The position numbers and the translations under genes were made by a program. From Pragia fontium DSM 5563 = ATCC 49100 (GTDB lineage: Bacteria; Pseudomonadota; Gammaproteobacteria; Enterobacterales; Enterobacteriaceae): DNA of 64,000 nucleotides. Location: contig NZ_FOLW01000001.1 of assembly GCF_900112475.1 (NCBI RefSeq), forward strand, positions 124,001-188,000, read 5' to 3'. Under the pieces are notes generated by a model. It ran no database searches. It was not told the DNA's origin and saw nothing but the letters and a program-made list of their open reading frames with translations. This document shows, one piece after another, positions 1-10,918 of the stretch (within the stretch, counting starts at the first letter, position 1; every line of letters begins with the position of its first letter).

Positions 1-1877
1 GCTTTGGTTACCCATGGATGCTCAATAGCTTCACCCGGCTTCATACCCAGTTTACGCATCATGCCAGCTACGCGATCTGAGGCGAAAATACGCATCAGGG
101 CATCTTCCATCGACAGGTAGAAACGAGATGAACCCGCATCCCCTTGACGACCAGAACGACCGCGCAATTGGTTATCAATACGGCGTGATTCGTGACGCTC
201 AGTACCAATAATATGTAAACCACCGGCAGCTAATACGCGATCGTGGCGCACCTGCCATGCTTCTTTAATGGCTTTAATCTGCTCTTCAGTCGGCTCTTCC
301 AACTCAGCAATTTCAGTCTGCCAGCTACCACCCAATACGATATCCGTACCACGACCAGCCATGTTAGTAGCAATGGTCACTGCTCCTTCCTGGCCCGCGT
401 TAGCAACGATCTCAGCTTCTTTCTGGTGGAATTTAGCATTCAGTACCTGATGCACAATACCGGCTTTCTTCAGTTCGTTGGAAACCACTTCAGATTTTTC
501 AATTGAAATCGTACCCACCAGAATTGGCTGGCCTTTAACGCTACGCTCTTTGATATCTTCAATAATCGCATCGATTTTTTCCTTCTCAGTCATATAGACT
601 AGATCAGGCATATCGTTACGGATCATTGGGCGGTTGGTTGGCACCACGATAGTATCTAAACGGTAGATTTGACGGAATTCAAAGGCTTCGGTATCAGCCG
701 TACCGGTCATACCAGCCAGTTTTTCATATAAACGGAAATAGTTCTGGAAAGTAATCGATGCTAAAGTCTGGTTCTCATTCTGGATGTCCACACCTTCTTT
801 GGCCTCAACAGCCTGATGCAGACCGTCAGACCAGCGACGACCTTCCATAGTACGACCAGTATGTTCATCAACGATGATAACCTCACCGTCTTTAACAATG
901 TAGTCAACATCGCGGGTAAATAGCGCGTGAGCACGCAGTGCCGCTGTAACATGATGCATTAACATGATATTCGTTGGTGAATACAGTGATTCACCTTCTT
1001 CCATCATTCCTGCATCCATCAGCAGCGTTTCAATCAGCACCAAACCACGTTCGGTTAAGTTAACCTGACGGCTTTTCTCATCAACGGAGAAGTGACCTTC
1101 ACCTTCAAAAGTATCTGAGTCTTCTTTTTCCTGGCGCAGCAACTTAGGAATAATCTTATCGACTTTCTTATACAGCTCAGAGCTATCCTCAGCCGGACCG
1201 GAAATAATCAGCGGAGTACGCGCTTCGTCGATTAAAATAGAGTCAACTTCATCCACCAGTGCATAGTTCAGCTTACGCTGCACGCGTTCTTCAGGGCTAA
1301 ATGCCATGTTATCGCGCAGATAGTCAAAGCCAAACTCGTTATTGGTACCGTAAGTAATATCAGCAGCATAAGCTTCGCGCTTAGCCGGAGGCGGCATGCC
1401 AGGAAGGTTGATCCCAACGGTTAAACCCAGGAACTCAAACAACGGGCGGTTATTTTCCGCATCGCGTCGAGCCAGATAGTCGTTCACGGTTACCACGTGT
1501 ACGCCACGGCCTGACAGAGCATTTAGATAAGCAGGCAACGTTGCGGTTAACGTTTTACCTTCACCTGTACGCATCTCTGCGATACAGCGAGAGTTCAACA
1601 CCATACCGCCGATCATCTGTACGTCAAAGTGACGCATACCGAATACGCGTTTACTGGCTTCACGTACCACCGCAAAAGCTTCAGGGATTAAAGAGTCCAG
1701 CGACTCTCCTTTTTCCAGACGAGCACGGAACTCAACGGTTTTCCCTTGCAGCTGCTCATCAGACAATGCTTCATATTCAGGTTCAAGGCGGTTGATTTCT
1801 TCAACGCTTTTACGCATACGGCGCAGTGTACGATCGTTACGGCTGCCGAAAATTTTTGTCATTAACTTAGTTAACAT
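1..1877 (-). CDS. secA: Preprotein translocase ATPase SecA (C-terminal part outside window)
   Basis: SecA is the motor ATPase that drives unfolded preproteins through the SecYEG channel of the inner membrane. The visible part is about 625 residues of the usual ~900. It starts [17 protein letters not shown], very close to E. coli SecA, and carries the Walker A region MRTGEGKT near residue 105, the DEVDS Walker B of the first nucleotide-binding domain and the second-domain stretch [10 protein letters not shown]. The reading frame runs off the left edge after the segment [19 protein letters not shown], so the C-terminal scaffold, wing and zinc-binding tail are not seen. It lies directly downstream of secM on the same strand, as in E. 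coli, where SecM translation arrest exposes the secA ribosome binding site. I chose the start by alignment; upstream AGAGAC is a weak Shine-Dalgarno. Identification is certain. Confidence 0.98.
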   Translation of the reverse strand, partial: MLTKLMTKIFGSRNDRTLRRMRKSVEEINRLEPEYEALSDEQLQGKTVEFRARLEKGESLDSLIPEAFAVVREASKRVFGMRHFDVQMIGGMVLNSRCIAEMRTGEGKTLTATLPAYLNALSGRGVHVVTVNDYLARRDAENNRPLFEFLGLTVGINLPGMPPPAKREAYAADITYGTNNEFGFDYLRDNMAFSPEERVQRKLNYALVDEVDSILIDEARTPLIISGPAEDSSELYKKVDKIIPKLLRQEKEDSDTFEGEGHFSVDEKSRQVNLTERGLVLIETLLMDAGMMEEGESLYSPTNIMLMHHVTAALRAHALFTRDVDYIVKDGEVIIVDEHTGRTMEGRRWSDGLHQAVEAKEGVDIQNENQTLASITFQNYFRLYEKLAGMTGTADTEAFEFRQIYRLDTIVVPTNRPMIRNDMPDLVYMTEKEKIDAIIEDIKERSVKGQPILVGTISIEKSEVVSNELKKAGIVHQVLNAKFHQKEAEIVANAGQEGAVTIATNMAGRGTDIVLGGSWQTEIAELEEPTEEQIKAIKEAWQVRHDRVLAAGGLHIIGTERHESRRIDNQLRGRSGRQGDAGSSRFYLSMEDALMRIFASDRVAGMMRKLGMKPGEAIEHPWVTK

Positions 1878-1983
1878 ACGTCTCTATATCTCTTTGTGTA
1901 CTGCCCTTCAGGCAGAGGGAATCAAATAAAAATTACCAATACATACCCCATAAATAACAAGGAAAGACATTGTTACGGGGAAA

Positions 1984-2508
1984 TTATGCGTATAAGGAAG
2001 GGCCGGCACGAATGCCTTGAATACTAGATAGCCAGAATCTGACGGGATGTTGTATAAAACCCGTATCAATCTGGACAAGACGTGTTACTGTGAATGGAGA
2101 TTTGATATCCACCGTAGCCTGTGTGGAAAGTGAATCCAACAGCGCAAGATGGCTAAGGCTTAATTTTTGATTCTCGTCTGCATCGGCTTTGGCCGTATCA
2201 GGTGTCGCCTCATCTTTAGCGAGGGAAACTGTCAGGCGAGTAAGATAGTTGCGTATCGCGAAATGCTGCCACGGATTAAGATTTTGCAGCGGGCGATTAT
2301 TAATTTCACCAGACAGGGCTAATTGCCCAACGCCCGGTACCGCAGGATTAATATGATTGGCGCTGGCCAGAACCGTTGATAGCGAAACCTGTTGTGGTAA
2401 GCCATTGAGACTTACGGGCGCCCCAATGCTGGCCGCAACTACCCCGAGTAAGAGGTGAGGCCAAAAATAACGCCTGCCAAATTGTCGCCAACGATTTAGA
2501 ATGCCCAT
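1984..2508 (-). CDS. secM: Secretion monitor SecM, translation-arrest regulator of secA
   Basis: SecM is an exported peptide that stalls its own ribosome unless it is pulled by the Sec machinery; stalling opens the secA translation start. The protein begins MGILNRWRQFGRRYFWPHLL, nearly the E. coli signal region, and ends with the arrest core GIRAGP at residues 165-170 followed by four residues and a stop, as in E. coli. The N-terminal part of the arrest motif differs: Trp159 is kept, Ile156 of E. coli is Leu, and the Phe expected five residues before Trp is His154, with Phe at 151 and 158. The ATG at 2508 is preferred over an in-frame TTG at 2514 because it matches the E. coli N-terminus. The middle of the protein (residues 40-130) is poorly conserved, as usual for SecM. 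Confidence 0.93.
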   Translation of the reverse strand: MGILNRWRQFGRRYFWPHLLLGVVAASIGAPVSLNGLPQQVSLSTVLASANHINPAVPGVGQLALSGEINNRPLQNLNPWQHFAIRNYLTRLTVSLAKDEATPDTAKADADENQKLSLSHLALLDSLSTQATVDIKSPFTVTRLVQIDTGFIQHPVRFWLSSIQGIRAGPSLYA

Positions 2509-2544
2509 TATCAATTAACTATTTTATCTGCTGGAATTTTGTTT

Positions 2545-3063
2545 ATGCGCGATAGTCGCCCATTATTATTAGATACACTATTCGATGATGCAAACTTATT
2601 GCGAAATATTCAGCAACGAGCGATAGCACTCATCAAACTCAACAAGGCGGTTAAGGCCCTTTTACCTAAGCAAATGCATGCATTTTGTCGTGTTTCTAAC
2701 TACCGTCAGGGAATGTTAATCCTTGAGGTGGCAAATGCCAGTTGGTTAACTCGCCTGCGTTATGAACAACAAATGCTGCTAAGTACGCTTAGAAGTGAAA
2801 TATTACCATCTTTAGTCTCAATCGACATAAAGATTAATCCAAAGTTAAGCACAAATAATTCGACTGCTGAAAATTTAGTCCACCGCTACTCGCCCGACAG
2901 CCAAAAAGAAGAAACACCGGTGCGTCAACTCAGTGAACAAAGTGCACAGCAGTTAAGGGAATTAGCAGCGAGAAGTCCGGGGAAATTAAAGGAGAAACTA
3001 GAACGACTGGCTGCACTGGCAGGAGAGAGAGTTACCAGCACAGCGAGTCGTAATAAGAAGTAG
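2545..3063 (+). CDS. DUF721 family protein, DciA-like (putative replicative helicase loader or relic)
   Basis: A 172-residue protein with the DUF721/DciA layout. The N-terminal domain (about residues 10-95) contains LILEVANASWLTRLRYEQ, the typical 'V.....W...L' signature. A low-complexity polar linker and a basic helical C-terminus rich in Arg, Lys, Glu and Leu follow. DciA loads the replicative helicase DnaB in most bacteria; enterics usually use the phage-derived DnaC instead. Whether this copy acts in replication cannot be told from sequence. It is the only plus-strand gene in the first 28 kb. It sits between secM, which it diverges from with 36 bases between starts, and lpxC, with which it converges with 3 bases between stop codons. 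An upstream in-frame TTG at 2539 is an alternative start. Family assignment is firm; function is inferred. Confidence 0.85.
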   Translation: MRDSRPLLLDTLFDDANLLRNIQQRAIALIKLNKAVKALLPKQMHAFCRVSNYRQGMLILEVANASWLTRLRYEQQMLLSTLRSEILPSLVSIDIKINPKLSTNNSTAENLVHRYSPDSQKEETPVRQLSEQSAQQLRELAARSPGKLKEKLERLAALAGERVTSTASRNKK

Positions 3064-3066
3064 GCC

Positions 3067-3984
3067 TTAAGCCAATACTGTTCTTGACGTTTTGAATGCC
3101 AACGGCATTTCTGCTTCGTCTTCGAAAGTTACGTACTCCCAAGCTTCTTGCTTAGCCAGAACGGCCTGCAATAACTTGTTGTTCAACGCATGACCTGATT
3201 TGAACGCGGTGAACGCGCCAATAATATTGTGGCCACACATAAACAGATCACCAATTGCATCAAGCATTTTATGGCGGACAAACTCGTCCTGGAAACGCAA
3301 ACCATCTTCATTCAGCACGCGATAGTCATCTACTACGATAGCGCAGTCAAAACTACCACCTAAACAGAGTCCCTTAGACTGTAAGTACTCGATATCACGC
3401 ATAAACCCAAAAGTACGGGCACGGCTAATCTGGCGAACAAACGCATCGGCGGAAAAATCCATACGATAACGTTGTGAACCGGAATCAATCGCCGGGTGAT
3501 TGAAATCAATCGTAAAGTCTAAGCTGAAACCATTGTGAGGTGTTAATTCAGCCCATTTGTCGCCATCTTCAACGCGAACAGGTTGAGTGATGCGCAAAAA
3601 CTGCTTAGGTGCGCTCAGCTCTTCAATTCCGCCGTCTAATAATAAGTAGACGAAAGGTGCCGCACTACCATCCATAATTGGAATTTCTGGTGCGTCAACT
3701 TCAATAATAATGTTGTCGATGCCTAATCCTGCCAAAGCAGCATTAAGGTGTTCTACGGTAGAGATACGCACGTCATCTTCATTAACCAAGCAAGTACATA
3801 GCATGGTATCACGCACGGATTTTGCATCTGCCGGAAAATCAACCGGTGGATTCAAGTCAGTACGACGATAGATGACACCCGTATTCGCCGCGGCTGGGCG
3901 CAGAGTCAGGCTAACCTTACGTCCGGTATGAAGACCGACGCCGGTAGCTTGAATGATGCGTTTTAGTGTCCGCTGTTTAATCAT
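3067..3984 (-). CDS. lpxC: UDP-3-O-acyl-N-acetylglucosamine deacetylase LpxC
   Basis: LpxC is a cytoplasmic zinc amidase. It removes the acetyl group from UDP-3-O-acyl-GlcNAc, the committed step of lipid A synthesis. The product is 305 residues, the same length as in E. coli, and begins MIKQRTLKR. The zinc ligands are visible: His79 in [10 protein letters not shown], and the His and Asp of [13 protein letters not shown] (about 238 and 242). The C-terminal tail ends in [11 protein letters not shown]; in E. coli a similar tail is the FtsH degradation signal. The ATG at 3984 was chosen by alignment; an upstream in-frame ATG at 3999 would add five residues. It is the last gene of the dcw cluster proper, 118 bases below ftsZ. 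Confidence 0.97.
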   Translation of the reverse strand: MIKQRTLKRIIQATGVGLHTGRKVSLTLRPAAANTGVIYRRTDLNPPVDFPADAKSVRDTMLCTCLVNEDDVRISTVEHLNAALAGLGIDNIIIEVDAPEIPIMDGSAAPFVYLLLDGGIEELSAPKQFLRITQPVRVEDGDKWAELTPHNGFSLDFTIDFNHPAIDSGSQRYRMDFSADAFVRQISRARTFGFMRDIEYLQSKGLCLGGSFDCAIVVDDYRVLNEDGLRFQDEFVRHKMLDAIGDLFMCGHNIIGAFTAFKSGHALNNKLLQAVLAKQEAWEYVTFEDEAEMPLAFKTSRTVLA

Positions 3985-4102
3985 CGTATTATCTCGCAAT
4001 ATTGATCCAACTTACCGCAGTTTAAACCACGGTCTCCGCGATAGTTTAGCATAAAGAGCGGAGAATCAAAATCATTCAGTCTATTAGACCTAATAATTCT
4101 GA

Positions 4103-5260
4103 TTAATCCGCTTGCTTACGCAGGAATGCCGGAATATCCAAATAATCAGGTTCTTTATTCGGTTGAACACCCTGATCGTTGACTACTTTCGCTGCCGCAG
4201 GTTTACTCTCTTGCGGTTGCAAAGGCGCCAAACCATGTTGAGCATAACGATGATCGACTGGCTGAGACGCAGGAGATTTAGATACCAGCGTAATTTCAGG
4301 ACGCTTGTCCATACCAATACCGGTAGCAACTACGGTTACACGCAGTTCATCACTCATATCCGGATCTAATGACGTACCGATAACCACGGTAGCATTGTCA
4401 GAAGCAAATGCACGGATGGTATTACCGACAGTCTCAAACTCATCCAGACGCAGGTCAAAACCTGCCGTAATGTTGACCAGAACGCCGCGGGCACCAGACA
4501 GGTCGATATCTTCCAGCAATGGACTGGAGATAGCCATTTCAGCCGCTTCTTCAGCACGGTCTTCACCACGAGCAATACCGGAACCCATCATGGCATAGCC
4601 CATTTCTGACATCACAGTACGTACGTCAGCGAAGTCAACGTTCATTAAGCCAGGGCGAGTAATCAGTTCAGCGATACCCTGCACTGCGCCTTTTAATACA
4701 TCATTCGCTGCACCGAATGCATCCAATAGAGAGATACCGCGACCTAACACTTTCAGCAGCTTATCGTTAGGAATAGTAATCAGCGAGTCAACGTGCTTGG
4801 ACAGCTCGGCAATGCCTTGCTCAGCAAACGTCATGCGCTTTTTACCTTCAAAGTTAAATGGCTTGGTAACGACCGCAACGGTCAGAATGCCTAATTCTTT
4901 AGCCACTTCGGCAACAACCGGAGCTGCACCAGTACCTGTACCGCCACCCATGCCAGCTGCGATGAACACCATGTCGGCGCCTTCAAGAGCAGCACGCAAT
5001 TGTTCACGGTCTTCCTCTGCAGAATTACGACCCACTTCAGGGTTGGCACCAGCACCTAGCCCTTTGGTGACACCGTTACCGATTTGAATCGTCTGGCCGA
5101 CTGCTGTTTTACGTAATGCCTGAGCATCGGTATTGATCGCGAAGAATTCAACACCTTCAATATGCTCACGGACCATGTGTTCGACGGCGTTACCACCACC
5201 ACCACCGACGCCGATGACTTTAATCACCGCATCGTTGGTTAACTCCATTGGTTCAAACAT
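4103..5260 (-). CDS. ftsZ: Cell division protein FtsZ (tubulin-like GTPase)
   Basis: FtsZ polymerises into the Z ring at midcell and recruits the divisome. The 385-residue product has the tubulin signature GGGTGTG at residues 105-111 and the GTP-binding glycine loop [10 protein letters not shown] near residue 17. A Gln/Pro/Lys-rich linker (about 320-370) leads to the conserved C-terminal peptide [14 protein letters not shown], the docking site for FtsA and ZipA. A strong GGAGAGAG-type ribosome binding site precedes the ATG. It follows ftsA by 69 bases, so it is probably expressed both by read-through and from promoters inside ftsQ-ftsA, as in E. coli. Confidence 0.99.
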   Translation of the reverse strand: MFEPMELTNDAVIKVIGVGGGGGNAVEHMVREHIEGVEFFAINTDAQALRKTAVGQTIQIGNGVTKGLGAGANPEVGRNSAEEDREQLRAALEGADMVFIAAGMGGGTGTGAAPVVAEVAKELGILTVAVVTKPFNFEGKKRMTFAEQGIAELSKHVDSLITIPNDKLLKVLGRGISLLDAFGAANDVLKGAVQGIAELITRPGLMNVDFADVRTVMSEMGYAMMGSGIARGEDRAEEAAEMAISSPLLEDIDLSGARGVLVNITAGFDLRLDEFETVGNTIRAFASDNATVVIGTSLDPDMSDELRVTVVATGIGMDKRPEITLVSKSPASQPVDHRYAQHGLAPLQPQESKPAAAKVVNDQGVQPNKEPDYLDIPAFLRKQAD

Positions 5261-5329
5261 AATCTCTCTCTCCGTTTTTAACTCTTACGCAATGAATTAT
5301 CGCTTAAAATGCGCTAATTGCACTACTGA

Positions 5330-6586
5330 TTAAAATTCTTTACGTAACCAGCCACTCAAGCGTTGTGCCCAGCTACGCATAGATGTTCTTTTTTCTACTT
5401 CAGACTCACCGCGTAAGTGAGATTCTTTACCGTAGTGCAGCAAGCCTACTGCCGTTGAGTAATAAGGCTCCTGCGCATAATCCGTTAGTCCAGTAATATT
5501 TAACGGCTGTCCAATTCGTACCTGAGTATGGAATACTCTTTGAGCACATTCAGTCAGCCCATCAATCTGAGCTGCGCCTCCAGTTAACACGATACCCGCA
5601 GCTAAATGATGCTTAACACCCTGCTGCCGTAACTGTTCCTGAACCTGCAAAATCTCATCATTGACTAAATTCAGTAGCTCGGTATAACGAGGTTCAATGA
5701 CATCCGCTAAAGTCTGACGCTGTAAGCTACGCGGTGGTCGACCACCTACGCTTGGTACTTCAACGTTCTCATCTTTGCTGACGATAGAACCCAATGCACA
5801 ACCGTGACGTACTTTTATCGCTTCGGCATCCGTTGGCGGAGTACCGAAAGCGTAAGCAATATCACTTGTCACAACGTTACCCGCATAAGGAATGACTTTA
5901 GTATGACGTAGAGCGCCACCGGTATAAATAGCAATATCCATCGTACCGCCACCGATATCAATAACGCAGACGCCTAACTCACGTTCATCTTCAGTCAAAA
6001 CCGCATAACTTGCGGCTAAACCAGCAAAAATCAGCTGATCTACTTTCAAACCGCAGCGCTCTACCGCTTTAACAATATTTTTAGCCATATCATTGTGGCA
6101 AGTAATCAGATGAACTTTGGCCTGCATCCGCACGCCTGAAAGGCCTACCGGATTTTTAATGCCTTCCTGATAATCAATCGCGTATTCCTGAGGAATAACG
6201 TGTAAAATCCGGTGTTCATCGCGAACCCGTACCGACTTAGCGGTATGAACAACGCTTTCGACATCTTCCTGAGTCACTTCTTCTTCTGAGATTGGTACCA
6301 TACCAATCTCATTTTGACAGCTAATGTGTTTCCCTGAAAGCGCTAAATACACCGAAGCAATTTGGCAATCCGCCATCAGTTCGGCCTGATCGATAGCCCG
6401 CTGAACGGATTTCACTACCGACTCTAAGTCGTTAACCCCGCCCTTATCCATCCCGCGAGACGGACAGCTACCGACACCAATAATATTAACCATACCGTCA
6501 GGCAGCACTTCTCCAACCAGCGCAGCAACCTTTGCTGTACCAATTTCCAGTCCTACTACCAGTTTTCTGTCTGTCGATTTGATCAT
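5330..6586 (-). CDS. ftsA: Cell division protein FtsA (actin-like membrane tether of FtsZ)
   Basis: FtsA is an actin-fold ATPase that ties FtsZ filaments to the inner membrane and signals to the late divisome. The 418-residue product shows the phosphate-1 motif LEIGTAKVAALVGEV near residue 13. The SHS2/1C insert follows, then phosphate-2 IDIGGGTMDIAI and the adenosine motif VLTGGAAQIDGL. The C-terminal amphipathic membrane-targeting helix (SWAQRLSGWLRKEF) is present. Length and C-terminus match the E. coli protein. It begins two bases after the ftsQ stop codon, indicating translational coupling. Confidence 0.99.
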   Translation of the reverse strand: MIKSTDRKLVVGLEIGTAKVAALVGEVLPDGMVNIIGVGSCPSRGMDKGGVNDLESVVKSVQRAIDQAELMADCQIASVYLALSGKHISCQNEIGMVPISEEEVTQEDVESVVHTAKSVRVRDEHRILHVIPQEYAIDYQEGIKNPVGLSGVRMQAKVHLITCHNDMAKNIVKAVERCGLKVDQLIFAGLAASYAVLTEDERELGVCVIDIGGGTMDIAIYTGGALRHTKVIPYAGNVVTSDIAYAFGTPPTDAEAIKVRHGCALGSIVSKDENVEVPSVGGRPPRSLQRQTLADVIEPRYTELLNLVNDEILQVQEQLRQQGVKHHLAAGIVLTGGAAQIDGLTECAQRVFHTQVRIGQPLNITGLTDYAQEPYYSTAVGLLHYGKESHLRGESEVEKRTSMRSWAQRLSGWLRKEF

Positions 6587-6588
6587 TA

Positions 6589-7419
6589 TTAATCTGCCTG
6601 ACCCTGTTGTTTAACCCAATCAGACAAAATTGTCTGATTCTCAATAAATGCGGGAGCCCAACCAACCGCTGACCCAGTGTCATAACGCATATCCAGTGAA
6701 GCAATACGTTTGTCTGCCGGCGCCTGCTGCTGCAATATAGGATAGAGAGAAATAAATCGGTCTAACCGTTGAGTCCTATTCTCTCTTCCCAGCTCAATAC
6801 GCACATCATTATCTAATACTAGCTGCCATGAACGCCGTTCACTCATCGCTACCGTTTTCAGCTTAAACTTTCCGGCAGCCAGCGCTTGGCTCATGCTGTT
6901 GTATCCTTCCAGGACCTCTTTTTCGCCCCCTTCAGGGCCATATAAAAGAGGAAGGGTCTTATCACTGACTCTTTCCGCCGGTACGCTAAACACGTTACCG
7001 TCTTTATCTATCAATTGCAGATCGTTCCATCGGGCATACGGTACATACTCAACAATGTGGATTTTCAGCTCATCCGGCCATTGTTTACGCACGCTGGCCT
7101 GCTTGATCCACTTTAAATGCAGAATCTGCTGTTGCAGAACATCCACATCCTGAGACATAAAAGTCCCCGGTTCACCCGATGACAAAATCGTCTGCCGAAT
7201 ATCATCATTGGTCGTAATATGTCTTTCGCCGGTCACCACTAATCGAGACAGTGGTAAGCGCTGCGCGTCATTCATCCAACTGATAACCGCCCAGCATCCC
7301 CAGACAATCGTTCCAATCACCATCAGCAGGAAGACAACGCCAACCAACTGAGTGCCATTACTACGTCCGGAACGCTTCTTCTCTATTTCTTCACGGACGT
7401 TGCGTGCTGCCTGGGACAT
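6589..7419 (-). CDS. ftsQ: Cell division protein FtsQ
   Basis: FtsQ is a bitopic inner-membrane protein that joins FtsB-FtsL to the early divisome. The 276 residues comprise a basic cytoplasmic head (1-23), one membrane segment (about 24-46, [19 protein letters not shown]), a POTRA domain beginning with [15 protein letters not shown] and a beta domain. Family length is typical. It lies one base after ddlB and two bases before ftsA, the order seen in E. coli. Nothing unusual is visible. Confidence 0.97.
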   Translation of the reverse strand: MSQAARNVREEIEKKRSGRSNGTQLVGVVFLLMVIGTIVWGCWAVISWMNDAQRLPLSRLVVTGERHITTNDDIRQTILSSGEPGTFMSQDVDVLQQQILHLKWIKQASVRKQWPDELKIHIVEYVPYARWNDLQLIDKDGNVFSVPAERVSDKTLPLLYGPEGGEKEVLEGYNSMSQALAAGKFKLKTVAMSERRSWQLVLDNDVRIELGRENRTQRLDRFISLYPILQQQAPADKRIASLDMRYDTGSAVGWAPAFIENQTILSDWVKQQGQAD

Positions 7420-7420
7420 A

Positions 7421-8332
7421 TCAGTCAGCCAATGCCAGAATCTTTACAACTAACTGAGAAAAGCTCAATCCATACTGGCGTGCCGCCATTGGTACCAAAC
7501 TATGGTTGGTCATACCCGGCGAAGTATTCACTTCCAGCAGATAAAACTGACCATCGCTGTCCATCATTACGTCTACACGTCCCCAACCACTACAGCCTAC
7601 TGCGTTATAAGCCGCCAGAGCCAATTCACGGATCTGCTTTTCCTGCTCATCGCTTAAACCGCTTGGACAAAAATACTGTGTTTCATCAGACAAGTATTTT
7701 GCCTGATAATCATAGAATACTCCGGCAGGCTGAATGCGAATTGAAGGTAAAACTTCACCGCCTAAAATCGCAACGGTAAACTCAGGTCCGCTTAACCATT
7801 TTTCAACCAATACGCTGGTATCATGTTTAAATGCTTCTTCCAGAGCCGGTTGCAGTTGTTCCACCGTATCAACCTTGCTCATACCTACGCTGGAACCTTC
7901 ATTGCTTGGCTTAACAATTAGCGGTAAACCCAGCTGTTGAACAATCTCATTTGCCTTCACCTGTGCCAATTGATTGCTGTTCAGGGCAACATAAGGCGAC
8001 ACCGCCAACTTAGCGCCCTGCCATAACAATTTAGTTCGCAACTTATCCATGGTCAGCGCTGAAGCCATCACACCGCTACCGGTGTAAGGTAAATTCAGGA
8101 ACTCCAACATTCCTTGCAGGGTGCCGTCTTCGCCACCGCGACCGTGCAATGCAATAAATACCTTATTGAAACCGTCCGCTTTTAGCTGAGCGACCGGATA
8201 CTCTTTAGGATCGATAGGGTGCGCATCAACGCCAGCTTCACGCAAACCGGCTAAAACCGCAGCCCCTGAATTCAGTGATACTTCACGTTCTGCCGATGTT
8301 CCACCAAGGAGTACCGCTACTTTCTCAGCCAT
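7421..8332 (-). CDS. ddlB: D-alanine--D-alanine ligase DdlB
   Basis: DdlB joins two D-alanines with ATP; the dipeptide is used by MurF. The 303-residue product begins [17 protein letters not shown] and has the ATP-grasp layout: [13 protein letters not shown] near residue 63, the grasp Lys in [18 protein letters not shown], and the metal-binding end [13 protein letters not shown]. The ATG at 8332 was chosen because GAGGG lies about seven bases upstream and it aligns with E. coli; an in-frame ATG at 8344 would add four residues. It overlaps the 3' end of murC by eight bases. Confidence 0.97.
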   Translation of the reverse strand: MAEKVAVLLGGTSAEREVSLNSGAAVLAGLREAGVDAHPIDPKEYPVAQLKADGFNKVFIALHGRGGEDGTLQGMLEFLNLPYTGSGVMASALTMDKLRTKLLWQGAKLAVSPYVALNSNQLAQVKANEIVQQLGLPLIVKPSNEGSSVGMSKVDTVEQLQPALEEAFKHDTSVLVEKWLSGPEFTVAILGGEVLPSIRIQPAGVFYDYQAKYLSDETQYFCPSGLSDEQEKQIRELALAAYNAVGCSGWGRVDVMMDSDGQFYLLEVNTSPGMTNHSLVPMAARQYGLSFSQLVVKILALAD

Positions 8333-9800
8333 GATTTCCCTCATTTGTATTCATTGCTTGTAATTTTAATTCTGCTAATCGACGAGCCACCCGGCCAATA
8401 TTACCGGCACCCTGTGTCAGAACCAGATCGCCGCTTTGTAACACCTGCTCTAACATGGCAGGTAATGCATCGACATCTGACACAAAAATCGGATCTAACT
8501 TACTGCGCCCACGAATGGTACGGCATAGAGAACGGCTATCTGCGCCCGGAATCGGTGCTTCACCGGCAGGATAAACGTCTAACATAAACAGCACATCAAC
8601 CTGAGACAGCACATTCGCGAAGTCATCATACAGATCGCGAGTACGCGAATAACGATGCGGCTGGAAAATCATCACCAGACGACGTTCGTTCCATCCGGCT
8701 CTCGCCGCTTTAATGGTAACATCCACTTCGCTTGGGTGATGACCATAGTCATCAACCAACATGATGTCGCCACCATCTTCGCGCTCAAACTTACCCAGAA
8801 AATCAAAACGACGCCCGGTTCCCTGAAAGTTAGCCAATGCACGGGTAATCGATTCATCATCAATTCCCTCTTCCGTCGCCGTAGCGACCGCTGCCGCCGC
8901 GTTTAACGCATTGTGGCGACCCGGTGCATTCAACATCACTTTCAGCTCACTCTTATCCTGACGGCAGATAGTGAAAAAGCCCTGCGAGCGTTTTTGTTCA
9001 TAATCTTTTATTCGCACATCAGCATCTTCACTGAAGCCGTAGGTAATCACCTGACGTCCAACCTGAGGGATAAGCTCTCTCACTACGGGATCGTCAATAC
9101 ACATCACTGCACGTCCATAAAACGGCAAGTTGTGTAAAAAATTAATAAACGTTTGCTTTAAATTCTCAAAGTCGCCCTGATAGGTATCCATATGGTCGGC
9201 TTCGATGTTGGTCACTATTGCAACCATGGGTTGCAAATGTAGGAAGGAGGCATCGCTCTCATCTGCTTCAGCAATCAAATAACGGCTACAGCCTAACGCA
9301 GCATGCGTACCGGCGGCTTTAACCAAGCCACCGTTAACAAACGTTGGATCTAAACCGGCTTCGGCATAAATTCCAGTCACCATCGCGGTCGTGGTCGTTT
9401 TACCGTGGGTGCCGGCGATAGCAATACCGTGACGAAAACGCATCAGTTCAGCTAACATTTCAGCCCGGCGAATCACCGGAATACGCGCTTCGCGCGCCGC
9501 AACCACTTCCGCATTCTCAGCAGGAATTGCGGTAGAAACGACCACCACACTGGCACCGAGCACATTTTCAGCACGGTGATTAAAATAAATTTCCGCACCT
9601 AATTCACTTAACTGTTGCGTGACGGCATTTGGCGCCAAATCGGAACCACTGATTTGATATCCTTCATTCGCCAGAACCTCGGCGATCCCGCCCATACCCG
9701 CGCCACCAATACCCACAAAGTGGATATGCCGAACGCGACGCATCTCGGGCACCATGGTACGAAGTTTCGCCAATCTTTTTATATCTACATGCTCATTCAC
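8325..9800 (-). CDS. murC: UDP-N-acetylmuramate--L-alanine ligase MurC
   Basis: MurC is the first Mur ligase; it adds L-Ala to UDP-MurNAc in the cytoplasm. The 491 residues begin with a Rossmann-like UDP-binding domain ([17 protein letters not shown], about 27-43). The ATP loop GTHGKTTT follows at 130-137, then the central motif [12 protein letters not shown] and the C-terminal domain starting near [11 protein letters not shown]. Length equals the E. coli enzyme. The gene is 59 bases downstream of murG and overlaps ddlB by eight bases. Confidence 0.98.
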   Translation of the reverse strand: MNEHVDIKRLAKLRTMVPEMRRVRHIHFVGIGGAGMGGIAEVLANEGYQISGSDLAPNAVTQQLSELGAEIYFNHRAENVLGASVVVVSTAIPAENAEVVAAREARIPVIRRAEMLAELMRFRHGIAIAGTHGKTTTTAMVTGIYAEAGLDPTFVNGGLVKAAGTHAALGCSRYLIAEADESDASFLHLQPMVAIVTNIEADHMDTYQGDFENLKQTFINFLHNLPFYGRAVMCIDDPVVRELIPQVGRQVITYGFSEDADVRIKDYEQKRSQGFFTICRQDKSELKVMLNAPGRHNALNAAAAVATATEEGIDDESITRALANFQGTGRRFDFLGKFEREDGGDIMLVDDYGHHPSEVDVTIKAARAGWNERRLVMIFQPHRYSRTRDLYDDFANVLSQVDVLFMLDVYPAGEAPIPGADSRSLCRTIRGRSKLDPIFVSDVDALPAMLEQVLQSGDLVLTQGAGNIGRVARRLAELKLQAMNTNEGNHG

Positions 9801-9859
9801 GGTTTTCTATTTACTCTTGTTAATTTCGGTGACTTTTAACATTCAATATCAGGAATTAT

Positions 9860-10918
9860 CTATAAAGCGACGCTTTTCACTACCGCCGATACTCTCTCGG
9901 TAGCATCCGGTATGGCAATCGCTCTTGCTTCCATCGCCATCGCCAGTAATCCTGAACGATTCAACGCTTCTAATGCCTCAGTCAATGAATCGACATTAAA
10001 CTGAGGTTGCTCAATAATTTTCGCTGCGCCGGCTTTCTCTAACGGCAGCGCGTTCCAGTATTGTTGACGGTCTTTATGCATAAAGGGCACAAAAATCGCA
10101 GGTAAGCCTGCGGCGGCAATCTCACTCACCGTCAACGCGCCAGACCGACATACCACCACATCAGCCCAAGCATAGGCCGAAGCCATATCATCAATAAATT
10201 CGGTAATATCATGCCCGGTTAAACCGCGCTGCTGATAATCCTGTTGAACGCTTTCCTGCGCACCTTTACCGACCTGATGCCAGATGGTGATTTTATCACC
10301 CAAGCGCTCAGCAGCCTGCGGCATCGTTTGATTCAGGATCCTTGCTCCCTGACTCCCCCCAATCACCAATACCCGGATTGGGCCACTGCGTTCAGATAAA
10401 CGCACTTCAGGAGCAGGTAAAGCCAGAACATCGGTACGAACCGGATTCCCTACCACATCTGCATGGGGAAACGCCCCGGGAAAAGCCTGCAATACGCGCT
10501 TAGCAATTTTAGACAACCAGCGATTGGTTAAACCAGCAATACCATTTTGTTCATGTAGCACCACCGGGATACCGCACAACCATGCCGCTAAACCGCCCGG
10601 GCCGGATACATATCCGCCCATGCCCAGTACCACATCCGGCTGATAATTGCGCATAATGGCTTTCGCCTGACGCACTGCACGAAAAATGCGTACTGGTGCC
10701 AGCAGCATGGCAAACAAACCTTTGCCGCGAATACCTGAAATGGTAATAAAATCTATCTCGATGCCGTGTTTCGGTACCAATTCAGCTTCCATACGATCGG
10801 CAGTACCCAGCCAGCGAACTTCCCAGCCTTGCGCCATCAGGTCATGAGCAACAGCCAATCCGGGGAAAACGTGCCCGCCGGTTCCACCTGCCATCACCAT
10901 TAAACGCTTCTGCTTCAT
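9860..10918 (-). CDS. murG: Lipid II synthase MurG (GlcNAc transferase)
   Basis: MurG transfers GlcNAc from UDP-GlcNAc to lipid I on the inner face of the cytoplasmic membrane, giving lipid II. The 352-residue product has the GT-B fold marks: the glycine loop GGTGGH at 11-16, the second loop [13 protein letters not shown] near residue 100, and [12 protein letters not shown] in the C-terminal domain. The start ATG lies within the ftsW stop region (four-base overlap), so the pair is probably translationally coupled. Confidence 0.98.
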   Translation of the reverse strand: MKQKRLMVMAGGTGGHVFPGLAVAHDLMAQGWEVRWLGTADRMEAELVPKHGIEIDFITISGIRGKGLFAMLLAPVRIFRAVRQAKAIMRNYQPDVVLGMGGYVSGPGGLAAWLCGIPVVLHEQNGIAGLTNRWLSKIAKRVLQAFPGAFPHADVVGNPVRTDVLALPAPEVRLSERSGPIRVLVIGGSQGARILNQTMPQAAERLGDKITIWHQVGKGAQESVQQDYQQRGLTGHDITEFIDDMASAYAWADVVVCRSGALTVSEIAAAGLPAIFVPFMHKDRQQYWNALPLEKAGAAKIIEQPQFNVDSLTEALEALNRSGLLAMAMEARAIAIPDATERVSAVVKSVAL

